Below, piece after piece: positions 17,146-29,502 of a stretch of 64,000 nt of DNA. This DNA is from Leucobacter massiliensis (GTDB taxonomy: Bacteria > Actinomycetota > Actinomycetes > Actinomycetales > Microbacteriaceae). The notes beneath the pieces were generated by a model. That model ran no database searches. It had not been told where the DNA came from and was given only the letters and a program-made list of their open reading frames with translations. The stretch spans positions 124,001 through 188,000 of the forward strand of contig NZ_MWZD01000016.1 of the NCBI RefSeq assembly GCF_002982315.1, read 5' to 3'. The first letter of the stretch is position 1; every line of letters begins with the position of its first letter. The position numbers and the translations under genes were made by a program.

Positions 17146-18171
17146 ATGCGAGACCATCCCGTGCCGCGCGTCATCGCCCACCGGGGAGCCTCCGGTCACC
17201 GCCCGGAGCACACCGCCTCCGCCTACCGGCTGGCCCTCGAGCTCGGCGCGGACGCGGTCGAGCCCGATGTGGTCGCCACCCGCGACGGCGTGCTGGTGGT
17301 GCGGCACGAGAACGAGATCTCCGGCACGACGGACGTGGCGGGGCGGCCGGAGTTCGCCGACCGCCGCCGCACGAAGGTGATCGACGGGGTGCGGCTCAGC
17401 GGGTGGTTCACGGAGGACTTCAGCTGGGAGGAGCTCGCGACGCTGCGGTGCCGGGAGCGGCTGCCGGGCGTGCGTCCGGGAAACGCGGCACACGACAGGT
17501 GCGAAGGGGTGCTGAGGCTGCGCGACGTGCTCGCGATCGTGGATGCGGGGCCGGGTGAGGCGGGCGTGGTCGTGGAGGTGAAGCACGCGGCGTACTTCCT
17601 GGGCCTCGGCCTGGACCTGGGCGAGTTGCTGCTCGCGGAGCTCGCGGCGTGCGGGTGGGCTGAGCGGCCGGACCGGCTCGTGATCGAGAGTTTCGAGCTG
17701 GGCGTGCTGGACCGCCTGCGCCGCTCCGGGGTGCGTGCGACGCTCGTCTTCCTCGCGGAGCGCACGGGGGCCCCGGCGGACGAGCCGCTTCCGGGCGCCC
17801 CGGCACGCAGCTTCGGCTGGTACCGGGGCGACGCGGGCCTCGCGCTGCTGGCGGATCGCGTCGACGGGATCAGCGTCGCGAAGGGCGATCTGCTGCGGCT
17901 CGACGCCGAAGGGCGCGTCCTCGGTCCGACGGATCTGGTGGAGCGTGCGCACGGCCGGGGCCTGCTCGTGTACACCTGGACGCTCCGACCGGAGAACCGG
18001 TTCCTCGCCCCCGGGTTCCGCTCCTCGGAGCGGAAAGGGGAGTGGGGCGACTGGGCCGGGGAGTTCGGCACGATCGTGGGCGCGGGGGTGGACGGGATCT
18101 TCGTCGATCATCCCGAGCTGGGCGTCGCCGCGCGTTCCGCGCGCGGGGTGAGTAACACGCCCGAGGAGTGA
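17146..18171 (+). CDS. Glycerophosphodiester phosphodiesterase family protein
   Basis: 341 residues, no signal peptide, so cytoplasmic. GDPD enzymes cleave glycerophosphodiesters to glycerol-3-phosphate and an alcohol. The catalytic His motif VIAHRGASGHRPEHT, the metal-binding EPDVVATRDGVLVVRHE, and VVVEVKHAAYF are present, and the barrel closes with GVDGIFVDHPELG. ATG 17146 follows a -10 box by seven bases; the in-frame start at 17122 lies upstream of that box and was rejected. It converges with the asparaginase gene ten bases away. Confidence 0.93.
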   Translation: MRDHPVPRVIAHRGASGHRPEHTASAYRLALELGADAVEPDVVATRDGVLVVRHENEISGTTDVAGRPEFADRRRTKVIDGVRLSGWFTEDFSWEELATLRCRERLPGVRPGNAAHDRCEGVLRLRDVLAIVDAGPGEAGVVVEVKHAAYFLGLGLDLGELLLAELAACGWAERPDRLVIESFELGVLDRLRRSGVRATLVFLAERTGAPADEPLPGAPARSFGWYRGDAGLALLADRVDGISVAKGDLLRLDAEGRVLGPTDLVERAHGRGLLVYTWTLRPENRFLAPGFRSSERKGEWGDWAGEFGTIVGAGVDGIFVDHPELGVAARSARGVSNTPEE

Positions 18172-18181
18172 CCGGCGCTCG

Positions 18182-19319
18182 TCAGTTCCCCGCTGTGCGC
18201 TCGCCGACGAGGTTCGCGCGCAGCGCGGCGCGCAGTCCCTCTCCGCGATGGCCGTGGTCGAGCAGGTAGCCGAGCTTGGCCGTCGCGGCCTCGAGCGTGA
18301 GGTCGCCGCCGTCGATGACGCCCGCCGCTTCCAGCTCGCGGCCGACGGCGTAGCGCGTGAGATCGACCCCGCCCAGCGCGCACTGCGTGATGGCGAGCAC
18401 CGGAATGGCGGCGCTCAGCTCGCGGAGGGTGCCGAGCATGCCCGGGCGGGAGACGGGCGCGTTGCCGGTGCCGTAGCACTCGAGGACGAGGCCGTCGGGG
18501 CGTCCGCCGACGGAGGCGCGCAGGTCCTCCGCGGTCGTGGCGGGGGTGAAGCGGAAGGAGATGACGCGCGCGGGCGCGGCGGGGGGGGGGTCTCTTTTTT
18601 TCAACTCCCCGGCCCCGAGACCCCGGGCGGGCTCTCGCTGCGTCTTCTTCCTTTTGAAAAACACTAAGCCGGCACCCACATACGTTGCATCTTTCTCTTA
18701 GATACACCTCCCCACGCCCGCGACGCCGACAGCGATCTGAAGGGGTATAAGAGCCAGGGGCGAGGGGCCGCTCGGCCCGGAACGCAGTGCGCGCGACCGT
18801 GTCGAACTTCGCGGCCCGGACGGCCGGCAGCAGCTCGCCGCCGAAGGCGATCGAGACGGGGGCCCCGGGGGCGGCGCGCACGGCCGCCCGGATCGCGAGG
18901 CTGAGGTTGTCGGCGGCGTCGCCGTCCTGCGCGCCGTGGGGGAGCTGGCTGCCGGTGAGGATGACGGGGCTGCCGACGCCGGCGAGCTCGAAGGCGAGGC
19001 GCGCCGCGGTGTGCACGAGGGTGTCGGTGCCGTGCAGGATCACGACGCCGCGCGGCCGGTGCGTGCGCACTCGGGCGCGGATGGCGCGGGCGATGCGCGG
19101 GGCGGTCTCGGCGTCGGCGTTGGCGCTGTCGATCGCGGGCAGCAGGTGATTGATGCGCGCGTCGATGCGGAGCGGGGAGCAGACGCCGTCGACGAGGCGT
19201 TCGAGTGCCTCGGGGAAGTCGGGGTCGGGGGCGAGACCGCGGTCGGTCTCGTGCATCCCGACGGTGCCGCCGGTCGCGAAGACGAGGACGGTGGGGCGCT
19301 GGGGGGCGGATCCTGGCAT
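18182..19319 (-). pseudogene. L-asparaginase, interrupted by embedded adapter sequence
   Basis: The gene reads right to left. From ATG 19319 the first ~185 residues are a normal asparaginase: the nucleophile Thr in VFATGGTVGM, the second active-site triad region VVILHGTDTLVHTA, and LTGSQLPHGAQDGDAADN. After FRAERPLAP the frame enters adapter bases (18759 downwards). The C-terminal part resumes before about 18585 in a different phase (RVISFRFTPATTAEDLRAS, CYGTGNAPVSRPGMLG, QCALGGVDLTRYAVG) and stops at 18182-18184. Asparaginase hydrolyses asparagine to aspartate and ammonia. No signal peptide is seen, suggesting the cytoplasmic type. Some 15 to 40 middle residues may be missing. The cell's gene is probably intact. 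Confidence 0.8.
18590..18759 (-). other. Block of embedded Nextera/Illumina adapters inside the asparaginase gene
   Basis: After a ten-base G run (18581-18590) the plus strand reads TCTCTTTTTTTCAACTCCCC then GGCCCCGAGACC, an index-like stretch, and CTCGCTGCGTCTTCTTCCTT TTGAAAAA: the order mosaic end, i7 adapter, index, P7 tail (CGTATGCCGTCTTCTGCTTG), poly-A. A second copy starts at 18691 (CTTTCTCTTAGATACACCTC) and a third, in the opposite sense, ends at 18758 (GGGGTATAAGAGCCAGG). Confidence 0.88.
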
Positions 19320-19459
19320 CCTCCCATTGTGGCCCAGCCGGAGAGCGCGCGGAGACGTCCGCGCGGGGAGCGGCGCCTTCGCGCCCGCGGCCGCGGCCGG
19401 CGGTGCGGGCGGTGCGGTGGGAGGAGCGGGAGCCCGGCCGGAATGTCAGTGGTGCGGCC

Positions 19460-19465
19460 TAGACT
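19460..19465 (+). promoter_or_regulatory. -10 box upstream of pcrA
   Basis: TAGACT, ten bases before ATG 19476; leaderless or nearly so. Confidence 0.5.
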
Positions 19466-19475
19466 GGGGGGCACG

Positions 19476-22046
<2,571 letters not shown>

Positions 22047-22089
22047 GCGCCCGGGACGCGGCTGCCGGCGTGCGCCGTGCAGGGAGAGC

Positions 22090-22746
22090 TCAGAGCACCC
22101 GGCGGTAGTCCTCGAGGATGCGCTGGAACTCCCGCTCGTCGGCTTCCTCGCCGCGCGTCCCGCTGTCCCGCGTGCCGAGCTGGGAGATGATGACCCCGAG
22201 CACGAGGCTCACCGTCATCGTCGCCTCCCGCTGGGCCGATTCGAGGTGCACCCGTTCGGGGTGCGCCTTCAGCCAGGAGGTGGCGGCAGCGCTGAGGTGC
22301 TGGCCCGAGTCGAGCAGGGAGATGAGCGTCAGCCGCCGGGCCTCGGGCTGCTCCGCGACGAGTCGCTCGCGCAGCCGGGCGACCTCCGGCTCGACCCGGC
22401 TGTGGCCGACGGCCGCGAAGTACAGGCGCATGATCGCCAGCGGCAGATCGTCCGGGCTGGCATCGAAGACGGGGTGGGCTTCGTCGCCCTCCGGCACCAC
22501 CGCGGAGCGGCCGACGATGGCGTGGTCCCGGGAGGAGAAATAGTTGAAGAAGGTGCTCCGGGAGATGTCCGCCATTTCGCAGATGGCCTCCACCGTCACG
22601 TTCTCGACCCCCTCCTGGAGGGCGAGCGTCACGGCGGAGCGCTCGATCGCGTGCTCGGTCGCACGGCGCTTGCGGGCTCGCAGGCCTTCCGGCTTGTGGG
22701 CCTCGGGCTGGGGAGCTTCGGGCTTGGGGTCTTCGGGACGGTTCAC
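22090..22746 (-). CDS. TetR/AcrR family transcriptional regulator
   Basis: 218 residues. After a 25-residue Pro/Glu/Lys-rich N-terminus comes the TetR helix-turn-helix (RRATEHAIERSAVTLALQEG, VEAICEMADISRSTFFNYFS). The C-terminal ligand domain is not conserved enough to name an effector. It is transcribed divergently from the tandem GGDEF genes, with 199 bases to the first likely start (22946), so it may regulate them or itself; no clear palindromic operator stood out. It converges with pcrA. Confidence 0.93.
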   Translation of the reverse strand: MNRPEDPKPEAPQPEAHKPEGLRARKRRATEHAIERSAVTLALQEGVENVTVEAICEMADISRSTFFNYFSSRDHAIVGRSAVVPEGDEAHPVFDASPDDLPLAIMRLYFAAVGHSRVEPEVARLRERLVAEQPEARRLTLISLLDSGQHLSAAATSWLKAHPERVHLESAQREATMTVSLVLGVIISQLGTRDSGTRGEEADEREFQRILEDYRRVL

Positions 22747-22945
22747 GACATCTCAATTCTCGCCGCTGGACTGGCTGCGGACTCCCGGAACGGACACAGC
22801 AACACCACTTTAAACGCACTTCCTGTGAATAGCGAATGAAAGGCAGCGGGCCGATGCGTGGTATACGGGCGGCTCACCGGTGAGTTGTGTAGCCTGAGAG
22901 GGAAAGAGCGGGGGCTGTTTCCGGGGGAAGAGGGGAAGTCGGGCC

Positions 22946-23913
22946 ATGACGTGGCTGTCCCAGCGACTCCGCCAGCAGAGTGCGCACTCACTGTACCTGA
23001 CGTTCGCGGCGCTGCTGTTCGCGCTCACCCTGGCCCCGGACCTGTTGTTCGCCCAGGGGTCCTGAACCCCGCCGTCGTCGGCGCGCTGATCCTCGTCTGC
23101 CTGGCCGCGAGTGTCGCGGCCTTCCTCTACGGCGATCGCGTGCCGCGCTGGATCGGAACCGGCGGAGCGCTCGTGTTCATCGCGGCGCAGGGCTACTTCC
23201 TCGGGATCGTCGACGATCCGCAGACCGTGGTGGCCTCGACGCTGCAGATGCCCATCATGGCGTTCTACCTGGGGTGGTTCGTGCGACCTGCCCTGGGCGT
23301 CTCGCTGCTCGCGCTCGGCCTGCTCGTGTTCGGGGCCGCCATGCTGAGCAATCCGCAGCTCGGGCCCGACGGGGTGATGGGACCGCGCGTCGTGACGCAC
23401 GGCATGCTGAGCCTCGTCTTCGGCTACGCCGTCGGGCTCTACCTGTGGCGCCGCCACATGCGGGTCGCCGTCACCGACCCGCTCACCGGCGTGCTCAACC
23501 GGCGGGGGTTCATGGAGCGGCTCGAGGCGCGGCTGCGCCGCCGCAGCCGCCGGCGCGGCGTGCTCTCGGTGGTGGCGATCGACTTCGACGGCTTCAAGCA
23601 GCTCAACGACCGGCACGGCCACGCGGCCGGGGACACGGTTCTCGTCTCCGCGGTGGACGACTGGCGCGCGGTCGTGCGCTCGGGAGACGTGATCGGCCGC
23701 GTCGGCGGCGACGAGTTCGTGCTGCTGCTGCCCGGTGTCGGGATCGCCGAGTGCGCGGGGGTGATCGCCCGCCTCCGCGAGGGGATGACCCACGCCTGGT
23801 CGTGGGGCGCGGCTGAGGCGGTGCCCGGCGAGGGGCCGGAGGAGCTCCTGGCGCGTGCGGACGGGGCCCTCTACGCGCACAAGCGGCTGCGGGCGGGCGG
23901 CCGCCGTGGATAG
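22946..23913 (+). pseudogene. GGDEF diguanylate cyclase with membrane N-terminus, one-base frameshift
   Basis: The apparent start ATG 22946 (after GGGGAAG) encodes MTWLSQRLRQQSAHSLYLTF and a first membrane helix, then hits TGA at 23063. Inserting one G in the G4 run at 23056-23059 joins it to the following frame (LNPAVVGALILVCLAASVAA), which runs through four or more further helices and a GGDEF domain to 23913. The catalytic domain is complete: TDPLTGVLNRRGF, AIDFDGFKQLNDRHGHAAGD and the active-site GRVGGDEFVLLLPG. It would make cyclic di-GMP from two GTP. The break is either a homopolymer error or a real inactivating/phase-variable deletion. The next gene overlaps its end. Confidence 0.85.
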
Positions 23914-24931
23914 GCGCCGGCGCCGCCTGGAGACGACGGGGGAGCGCGGGGCCGGAGCGCTGCGCGAGACCGTCGAGCGCGTCGCGGCCAGGCAGACCCC
24001 GTTCTCGGTGGTCAGCGCGGCGATCTCGCTGCAGCTCGCGCTCGTGATCGCGGTGGAGCTGGTGAGCGGGACCGCGCATGACGACCCCGCGCCCGTCATC
24101 GCCTGGCTCGGCGTGTTCCTCGTGACGACGATCGCACCGCTGCTGGCAGGCGGCCGTTTCCGGCTCTGGATGGGGCTCGTCCTCGCCGGGCTGATCGAGC
24201 TCTGGTCGACGGTGCTGCTCGTCACCTCGCACCATCCGCCCGCCGAGATCACCGCGCTGCTCGCGCTGCCCTTCTCCGCGCTGTACCTCGGCTGGTTCTT
24301 CCCGCGCCGGATCGCGTTCCCGTTCGCCGCGCTGTCGGTGGCCCGCGTGTGGGCGACGCCGCTGTGGAACCCGGGCTTCGGAAGCGGCCTCGGCGAGCCG
24401 GAGGCGCTCCTCAGCTATGCGACGCTGGTCGCGGTGTTCGTCTTCGGCGGTGCGCGGGCGGTGCGTTCCCAGGCGCTCGCGCAAGCGGCGACCGACGCGC
24501 TGACGGGAGTGCTCAACCGCCGCGGGCTGCGGAGCGCCGCCGAGCGGATGCTGCGCCGGGCGCGCCGGCGCCGGCTGCCGGTCACGCTCGCCGTGATCGA
24601 CTTCGACGACTTCAAGTACGTGAACGACGCCGGAGGGCACTCCTCGGGGGATCTGGCGCTGCGGGAGTCGGCGCAGGCGTGGCGGCGCCTCGTGGGCATG
24701 CGCGGGGTGTCCGACCGCTCCGGGGGGCTCGTCGCCCGGGTCGGAGGGGACGAGTTCGTGGTGCTGCTGCTCGCCGAGCGCGGTGAGGCCGAGGCGAAGC
24801 TGCGCCGCGCGCGGCGTGACTCGCCGCACGCCTGGTCCTGGGGGAGCGTCGCCGTGGGCGACGAGGAGGGCCTCGACGCCGCCATCGCCCGTGCGGATCG
24901 CGAACTCTACCGGGCGAAGGGCCGGGAGTGA
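23906..24931 (+). CDS. GGDEF diguanylate cyclase, membrane-bound
   Basis: 341 residues from GTG 23906, overlapping the previous gene's end by eight bases and thus probably co-translated. A basic N-terminus leads to about six membrane helices (from VVSAAISLQLALVIAVELV) and a GGDEF domain: TDALTGVLNRRGLRSAA, VIDFDDFKYVNDAGGHSSGD and VARVGGDEFVVLLL. The active site is intact. Both proteins end in the same HAWSWGS pattern followed by an ARADRELYRAK-type helix, so the pair arose by tandem duplication. No EAL domain or clear I-site pair is present in either. Confidence 0.9.
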   Translation: MDRRRRRLETTGERGAGALRETVERVAARQTPFSVVSAAISLQLALVIAVELVSGTAHDDPAPVIAWLGVFLVTTIAPLLAGGRFRLWMGLVLAGLIELWSTVLLVTSHHPPAEITALLALPFSALYLGWFFPRRIAFPFAALSVARVWATPLWNPGFGSGLGEPEALLSYATLVAVFVFGGARAVRSQALAQAATDALTGVLNRRGLRSAAERMLRRARRRRLPVTLAVIDFDDFKYVNDAGGHSSGDLALRESAQAWRRLVGMRGVSDRSGGLVARVGGDEFVVLLLAERGEAEAKLRRARRDSPHAWSWGSVAVGDEEGLDAAIARADRELYRAKGRE

Positions 24932-24960
24932 CGTCGAGGGAGCTCCCCGAGCGGCGATGG

Positions 24961-24966
24961 TAGACT
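24961..24966 (+). promoter_or_regulatory. -10 box upstream of sucC
   Basis: TAGACT, implying a leader of about 70 bases before the GTG at 25046. Confidence 0.5.
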
Positions 24967-25045
24967 TTCGCACTGGTCGACTTATCTCGACATCGAGACA
25001 TTTTTCTGCCTCGGATCACCCCGACTCCCAAACGAAGGACAGTAC

Positions 25046-26212
25046 GTGGATCTGTACGAGTACCAGGCACGAGATCTTTTCGAGCGATATGGAGTGCCGG
25101 TGCTCGCCGGCATCGTCGCCGACACCCCCGAGGAAGCCCGCGCGGCCGCCGAGAAGATCGGTGGCGTGGTCGTCGTCAAGGCGCAGGTGAAGACCGGCGG
25201 CCGCGGCAAGGCCGGCGGCGTGAAGGTCGCGAAGAACCCCGACGAGGCCTACGAGGCCGCGCAGGCGATCCTCGGCCTCGACATCAAGGGCCACGTCGTG
25301 AAGCGCGTGATGGTCGCCGCGGGCGCCGACATCGCGCAGGAGTTCTACTTCTCGGTGCTGCTCGACCGTGCCGGCCGCTCGTACCTGTCGCTGTGCTCGG
25401 TCGAGGGCGGCATGGAGATCGAGCAGCTCGCCGTCGAGAAGCCCGAGGCGCTGGCGCGCGTCGACGTGAACCCGCTCACGGGCATCGACGCCGCGAAGGC
25501 GGAGGAGATCGCGCGCGCCGCGAACTTCCCGGAGGAGCTGATCGGCAAGGTCGTGCCCGTCTTCCAGAAGCTCTACGAGGTCTACTCGGGCGAGGACGCG
25601 ACCCTGGTCGAGGTGAACCCGCTCGTGCTCACCGGCGCAGGCGACATCATCGCGCTCGACGGCAAGGTCTCGCTCGACGCGAACGCCGATTTCCGGCAGC
25701 CCGAGCACGCGGCGCTGGAGGACAAGGCCGCCGAGGATCCGCTGGAGGCGAAGGCCAAGGCGCAGGACCTGAACTACGTGAAGCTCGACGGCGAGGTCGG
25801 CGTGATCGGCAACGGCGCGGGCCTCGTCATGTCGACGCTCGACGTGGTCGCCTACGCCGGCGAGAACCACGGCGGCGTGAAGCCGGCCAACTTCCTCGAC
25901 ATCGGCGGCGGCGCCTCGGCAGAGGTCATGGCCGCCGGGCTCGACGTGATCCTCGGCGATCCGCAGGTCAAGTCGGTGTTCGTCAACGTGTTCGGCGGCA
26001 TCACCGCTTGCGACGCGGTCGCCAACGGCATCGTGGGCGCGCTCGGCAAGCTCGGCGACGCGGCCAACAAGCCGCTCGTCGTGCGTCTCGACGGCAACAA
26101 CGTCGAGGAGGGGCGCCGCATCCTGAACGAGGCCGCGCACCCGCTCGTCACCCAGGCGGCGACGATGGACGAGGGCGCCGACAAGGCCGCCGAGCTGGCC
26201 AACGCCCGCTGA
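25046..26212 (+). CDS. sucC: Succinyl-CoA synthetase beta subunit (ADP-forming)
   Basis: 388 residues starting [20 protein letters not shown], the standard N-terminus. SucC binds ATP through its ATP-grasp domain ([19 protein letters not shown]) and with SucD interconverts succinyl-CoA and succinate in the TCA cycle. The phosphohistidine-accepting and CoA-ligase parts ([33 protein letters not shown]) are complete. GTG 25046 follows AACGAAGGACAG. sucD starts 31 bases downstream. Since the organism has Kgd rather than a separate E1, the route from 2-oxoglutarate to succinyl-CoA depends on Kgd's full activity. Confidence 0.98.
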   Translation: MDLYEYQARDLFERYGVPVLAGIVADTPEEARAAAEKIGGVVVVKAQVKTGGRGKAGGVKVAKNPDEAYEAAQAILGLDIKGHVVKRVMVAAGADIAQEFYFSVLLDRAGRSYLSLCSVEGGMEIEQLAVEKPEALARVDVNPLTGIDAAKAEEIARAANFPEELIGKVVPVFQKLYEVYSGEDATLVEVNPLVLTGAGDIIALDGKVSLDANADFRQPEHAALEDKAAEDPLEAKAKAQDLNYVKLDGEVGVIGNGAGLVMSTLDVVAYAGENHGGVKPANFLDIGGGASAEVMAAGLDVILGDPQVKSVFVNVFGGITACDAVANGIVGALGKLGDAANKPLVVRLDGNNVEEGRRILNEAAHPLVTQAATMDEGADKAAELANAR

Positions 26213-26243
26213 TCCCGAGACGAAAGACACAGGAGCAAAGCAC

Positions 26244-27146
26244 ATGTCGATCTTCCTGAACAAGGATTCCAAGGTCATCGTCCAGGGCATCACCGGCGGC
26301 GAGGGCACCAAGCACACCGCGCGCATGCTCGCGGCCGGCACCAACATCGTCGGCGGCGTGAACGCGCGCAAGGCGGGCACCACGGTGTCCCACCTCGACG
26401 CGGCGGGCAACACCGTCGAGCTGCCGGTGTTCGCGAGCGTCGCCGAGGCGATGGCCGAGACCGGCGCCGACGTCTCCGTGGCGTTCGTGCCCCCGGCCTT
26501 CACGCGCGACGCGGCCTTCGAGGCCATCGACGCGGGCATCGGTCTGCTCGTCATCATCACCGAGGGCGTGCCCGTGAAGGACTCGGCCGAGCTCTGGGCG
26601 CACGCCCAGGAGACGGGGAACAAGACCCGCATCATCGGCCCGAACTGCCCCGGCATCATCACCCCCGGTGAGGCGCTGGCCGGCATCACGCCCGCGACGA
26701 TCACCGGCACGGGCCCCATCGGCCTCGTCTCGAAGTCGGGCACGCTGACCTACCAGATGATGTACGAGCTGCGCGATCTCGGCTTCTCGACCGCGATCGG
26801 CATCGGCGGCGACCCGATCATCGGCACGACCCACATCGACGCGCTCGCCGCCTTCGAGGCGGATCCCGACACGAAGGCGATCGTCATGATCGGTGAGATC
26901 GGCGGCGACGCCGAGGAGCGGGCCGCGGAGTTCATCAAGGCGAATGTGACGAAGCCGGTCGTCGGCTACGTCGCGGGCTTCACCGCTCCCGAGGGCAAGA
27001 CGATGGGCCACGCCGGCGCCATCGTCTCCGGCTCCGCGGGCACGGCGCAGGCGAAGAAGGAGGCACTGGAGGCCGCGGGCGTCAAGGTGGGCAAGACCCC
27101 CACCGAGACCGCCGAGCTGCTGCGCCAGGCCTACGCCGCGCTCTGA
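26244..27146 (+). CDS. sucD: Succinyl-CoA synthetase alpha subunit
   Basis: 300 residues. The CoA-binding Rossmann domain ([20 protein letters not shown]) and the active-site His in [19 protein letters not shown], which is transiently phosphorylated, are present. AGGAGCAAAG provides the ribosome site for ATG 26244. It forms an operon with sucC and is followed by a strong hairpin. Confidence 0.98.
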   Translation: MSIFLNKDSKVIVQGITGGEGTKHTARMLAAGTNIVGGVNARKAGTTVSHLDAAGNTVELPVFASVAEAMAETGADVSVAFVPPAFTRDAAFEAIDAGIGLLVIITEGVPVKDSAELWAHAQETGNKTRIIGPNCPGIITPGEALAGITPATITGTGPIGLVSKSGTLTYQMMYELRDLGFSTAIGIGGDPIIGTTHIDALAAFEADPDTKAIVMIGEIGGDAEERAAEFIKANVTKPVVGYVAGFTAPEGKTMGHAGAIVSGSAGTAQAKKEALEAAGVKVGKTPTETAELLRQAYAAL

Positions 27147-27163
27147 GCCCGGCCTGCACGGCG

Positions 27164-27199
27164 AACGGGCCGGTCGTCCCCAGGGACGGCCGGCCCGTT
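27164..27199 (+). terminator. Terminator after sucCD
   Basis: AACGGGCCGGTCGTCCC (27164-27180) pairs with GGGACGGCCGGCCCGTT (27183-27199) with a single G-T pair, 17 bases after the sucD stop. Confidence 0.85.
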
Positions 27200-27265
27200 G
27201 CGCGTCTCCGTCACAGCCGGCGGCGCGCCTCCGTCACGGTCGGCGGCGCGCTTCGACCGCGGAGC

Positions 27266-28030
27266 TCAGCCGATGAGCGGCAGCTCGATGCCGAGCTGCG
27301 CGGCCGCCGAGCGCAGCAGCAGGAAGCCCACCACCCCGAAGATCCACGAGGTGTTCTCGGCGCCCGTGCGCTGCATCCAGGCGGCGAAGCGCTGCAGCGG
27401 TCCCTCGATCAGGCGGCCGGTGAGCAGACGAGCCGCGAGCAGCAGCAGCACCGGCGCGATCATCACGAGGCAGTAGCCGGCGAGCATCGCGAAGCGCGCC
27501 GCCGAGCCGAGCTCCGAGCTCGCGAGCATCGTCATCCCGAGCAGGTAGGGGAGCATGGTGGCCAGCTCCGTGATCCCCGCGGCCACCGCGACGGCCATCA
27601 CCGTCCCCGGGCTCGTCCCGGGCGCGAGCAGGCGGTCGCGCCAGCGGAGCAGGCGCCCGCGGTGCCGCAGCGCCTCCGGCTCGCCGGCCTTCGCCCGCTT
27701 GCTGCGCCGCGCGTCGGCGACGCCGATCCAGATCCCGCCCGCCAGCATGGCGGCCCCCGCGACGAACTGCACGGTCTGGCCGGCGGCGGAGGTGAGGAAG
27801 GCGCTGCCCGCGTCGATGACGTTCACGAGGCCGAGCATGAAGAGCACGCCCACCGCCAGGTAGAACACGGTGATCGTGCCGAGGTAGAGCAGGATCCGCG
27901 TGACCCGGGTGCGGCCGGGGGCGATGAGCAGGAAGAGCGGGATCAGCAGCGTTCCGATGCTGAGCCCGTCGACGAGGGCGAGGATCGCGAGCGCGAGGGG
28001 CAGGGGGAGGCCGTTCAGCAGGTCCATCAC
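27266..28030 (-). CDS. GAP-family (Sap, sulfolipid-1-addressing) membrane protein
   Basis: 254 residues with six hydrophobic segments, beginning MMDLLNGLPLPLALAILALV and DGLSIGTLLIPLFLLIAPGR, which is the N-terminal pattern of the GAP/Sap family found in Actinobacteria. A basic central loop (ADARRSKRAKAGEP) splits it in two halves. In mycobacteria relatives act in glycolipid or sulfolipid export; here no lipid-synthesis gene is adjacent, so the substrate is unknown. ATG 28030 or 28027 could be the start. It is divergent from the histidine kinase gene. Confidence 0.8.
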   Translation of the reverse strand: MMDLLNGLPLPLALAILALVDGLSIGTLLIPLFLLIAPGRTRVTRILLYLGTITVFYLAVGVLFMLGLVNVIDAGSAFLTSAAGQTVQFVAGAAMLAGGIWIGVADARRSKRAKAGEPEALRHRGRLLRWRDRLLAPGTSPGTVMAVAVAAGITELATMLPYLLGMTMLASSELGSAARFAMLAGYCLVMIAPVLLLLAARLLTGRLIEGPLQRFAAWMQRTGAENTSWIFGVVGFLLLRSAAAQLGIELPLIG

Positions 28031-28134
28031 CTCAGACTGCCCGCGGATCGCAGCCGCCGGATCGGCGCAAAGCCTGAGCCGGGCTCATCCTTTCGGCTGA
28101 GCCGGATGTCAGTGGCTGCTGCTTGGATGGAGGC

Positions 28135-29502
28135 ATGAGCGACGAGCCGGCCCCGGGCCACGGGAGCGCATCCCCGCGGCTGGAGGCTGCCGCTGCGCGG
28201 GAAGGCGCGGGCGCCCCGGGCCTCCCGGTCGTCAGCGGCGAGACGCCGCGCGGGCCGCGCGCCGGACTGAGCCCCTGGGTGCTCATGCTGATCTATCTGC
28301 TGATCGCCGTGCTGCTCGCGGCGCTGGGCTGGGCCGGTCTGTGGAGCGCGCTATCGCTGCTGGGCGAGCGGCCCGCGGCGTGGAGCACGCTGCTCACGGC
28401 CGTGCCGGCAGCCGCGATCGTGCTGCTCAAGCGCCGTGCTCCGCGCACCGGACTGGTGCTCGCGACGGTGCTCTTCGCGGCCGATCTGCTGACCGCGGGC
28501 GGGCTCGTGCCCCTGCTCGTGATGCTCGAGATGCTGCACGCGACGGTGGTGGGGCTCGACACGGCGGGCCGCCGGCGCATGCTCGGGGCGGTGGTCGTCG
28601 CGACGGTGGCGCTGACGGCGCTGTCACTGGCGGTGACGCGGGATCCGCGCGCGACCGTGGTCCTGGGGCTGCAGTTCGGCGCGCTGCTCGGCTTCTCCTA
28701 CTGGTACGCGAACTCGATCGCGCAGTCCCAGGAACTCGTGCGGCTCTACCGGCAGCGGGCCGAGGCGGCAGAGCAGGCGGCCGAGCTCGACCGCCTCGCC
28801 GCCGTTCAGGGGGAGCGCGATCGCATGGCGCGCGAACTCCACGATGTGGTGGCCGGCCACATCTCGGCGGTCGCCATCCGCAGCGAGGCAGCGCTCGCCG
28901 CCGCCGGGACGGGCGGCGCGGTCCCCGACGCCGCGAGAGCGGGCGGGACCGCAGGCGACGGGGCCGTGCCGGCCCTGACGGCGGAGGGCGCGGCCGAGGC
29001 GGCGGCGCTGAGTGCGCTGCGCGCGGTGCGTGACGCGAGCCTCGCGGCGCACGGGGCGCTGCGCTCCATGATCGGGGTGCTGCGCTCGGGAGAGCGCGAC
29101 TTCGCGGTGCCGCCGGGGCGGGCGCGGCTGCCGCAGCTCGTGGCCGAGGCGAACGCCTCCGGTGTGCGGGCGACCCTGAACGATGAGATCGCGGGCGAGC
29201 TGCCCGCGCCCGTGGATCAGGCGGTCGGGCGGATCGTCCAGGAGGCGCTGGCGAACAGCGTGCGCCACTCCTCGGGAGCCCGGGTGGAGGTTCGCCTGGG
29301 CGCCGCAGACCGAGCCGTGAGGGTCGAGGTGCGCTCCCGCGGGGGAGCCGCGCTGCGCCACCCCGGCCTGGAGGGCAGCGGCATGGGGCTCGAACTGCTC
29401 GCGGAGCGGGCGCGCGCCCTCGGCGGCGAACTGCACGCCGGGCCCGAGGGGGAGTCCGAGTGGGTGGTGCGCGCGCGGCTGCCGCGGGAGGAGCACGCAT
29501 GA
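28135..29502 (+). CDS. NarL-type sensor histidine kinase
   Basis: 455 residues from ATG 28135 (ribosome site TGGAGG). About five membrane helices (WVLMLIYLLIAVLLAALGWA onward) form a sensor without an external domain. The HisKA_3 dimerisation helix carries the phospho-accepting His in RMARELHDVVAGHISAVA. A long Ala/Gly-rich insertion follows, then the HATPase domain with IVQEALANSVRHSSGARVEV (N-box) and GSGMGLELLAERARALGGEL (G-box). The stop overlaps the next start (ATGA at 29499), so kinase and regulator are translated together. The signal is not inferable. Confidence 0.95.
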   Translation: MSDEPAPGHGSASPRLEAAAAREGAGAPGLPVVSGETPRGPRAGLSPWVLMLIYLLIAVLLAALGWAGLWSALSLLGERPAAWSTLLTAVPAAAIVLLKRRAPRTGLVLATVLFAADLLTAGGLVPLLVMLEMLHATVVGLDTAGRRRMLGAVVVATVALTALSLAVTRDPRATVVLGLQFGALLGFSYWYANSIAQSQELVRLYRQRAEAAEQAAELDRLAAVQGERDRMARELHDVVAGHISAVAIRSEAALAAAGTGGAVPDAARAGGTAGDGAVPALTAEGAAEAAALSALRAVRDASLAAHGALRSMIGVLRSGERDFAVPPGRARLPQLVAEANASGVRATLNDEIAGELPAPVDQAVGRIVQEALANSVRHSSGARVEVRLGAADRAVRVEVRSRGGAALRHPGLEGSGMGLELLAERARALGGELHAGPEGESEWVVRARLPREEHA

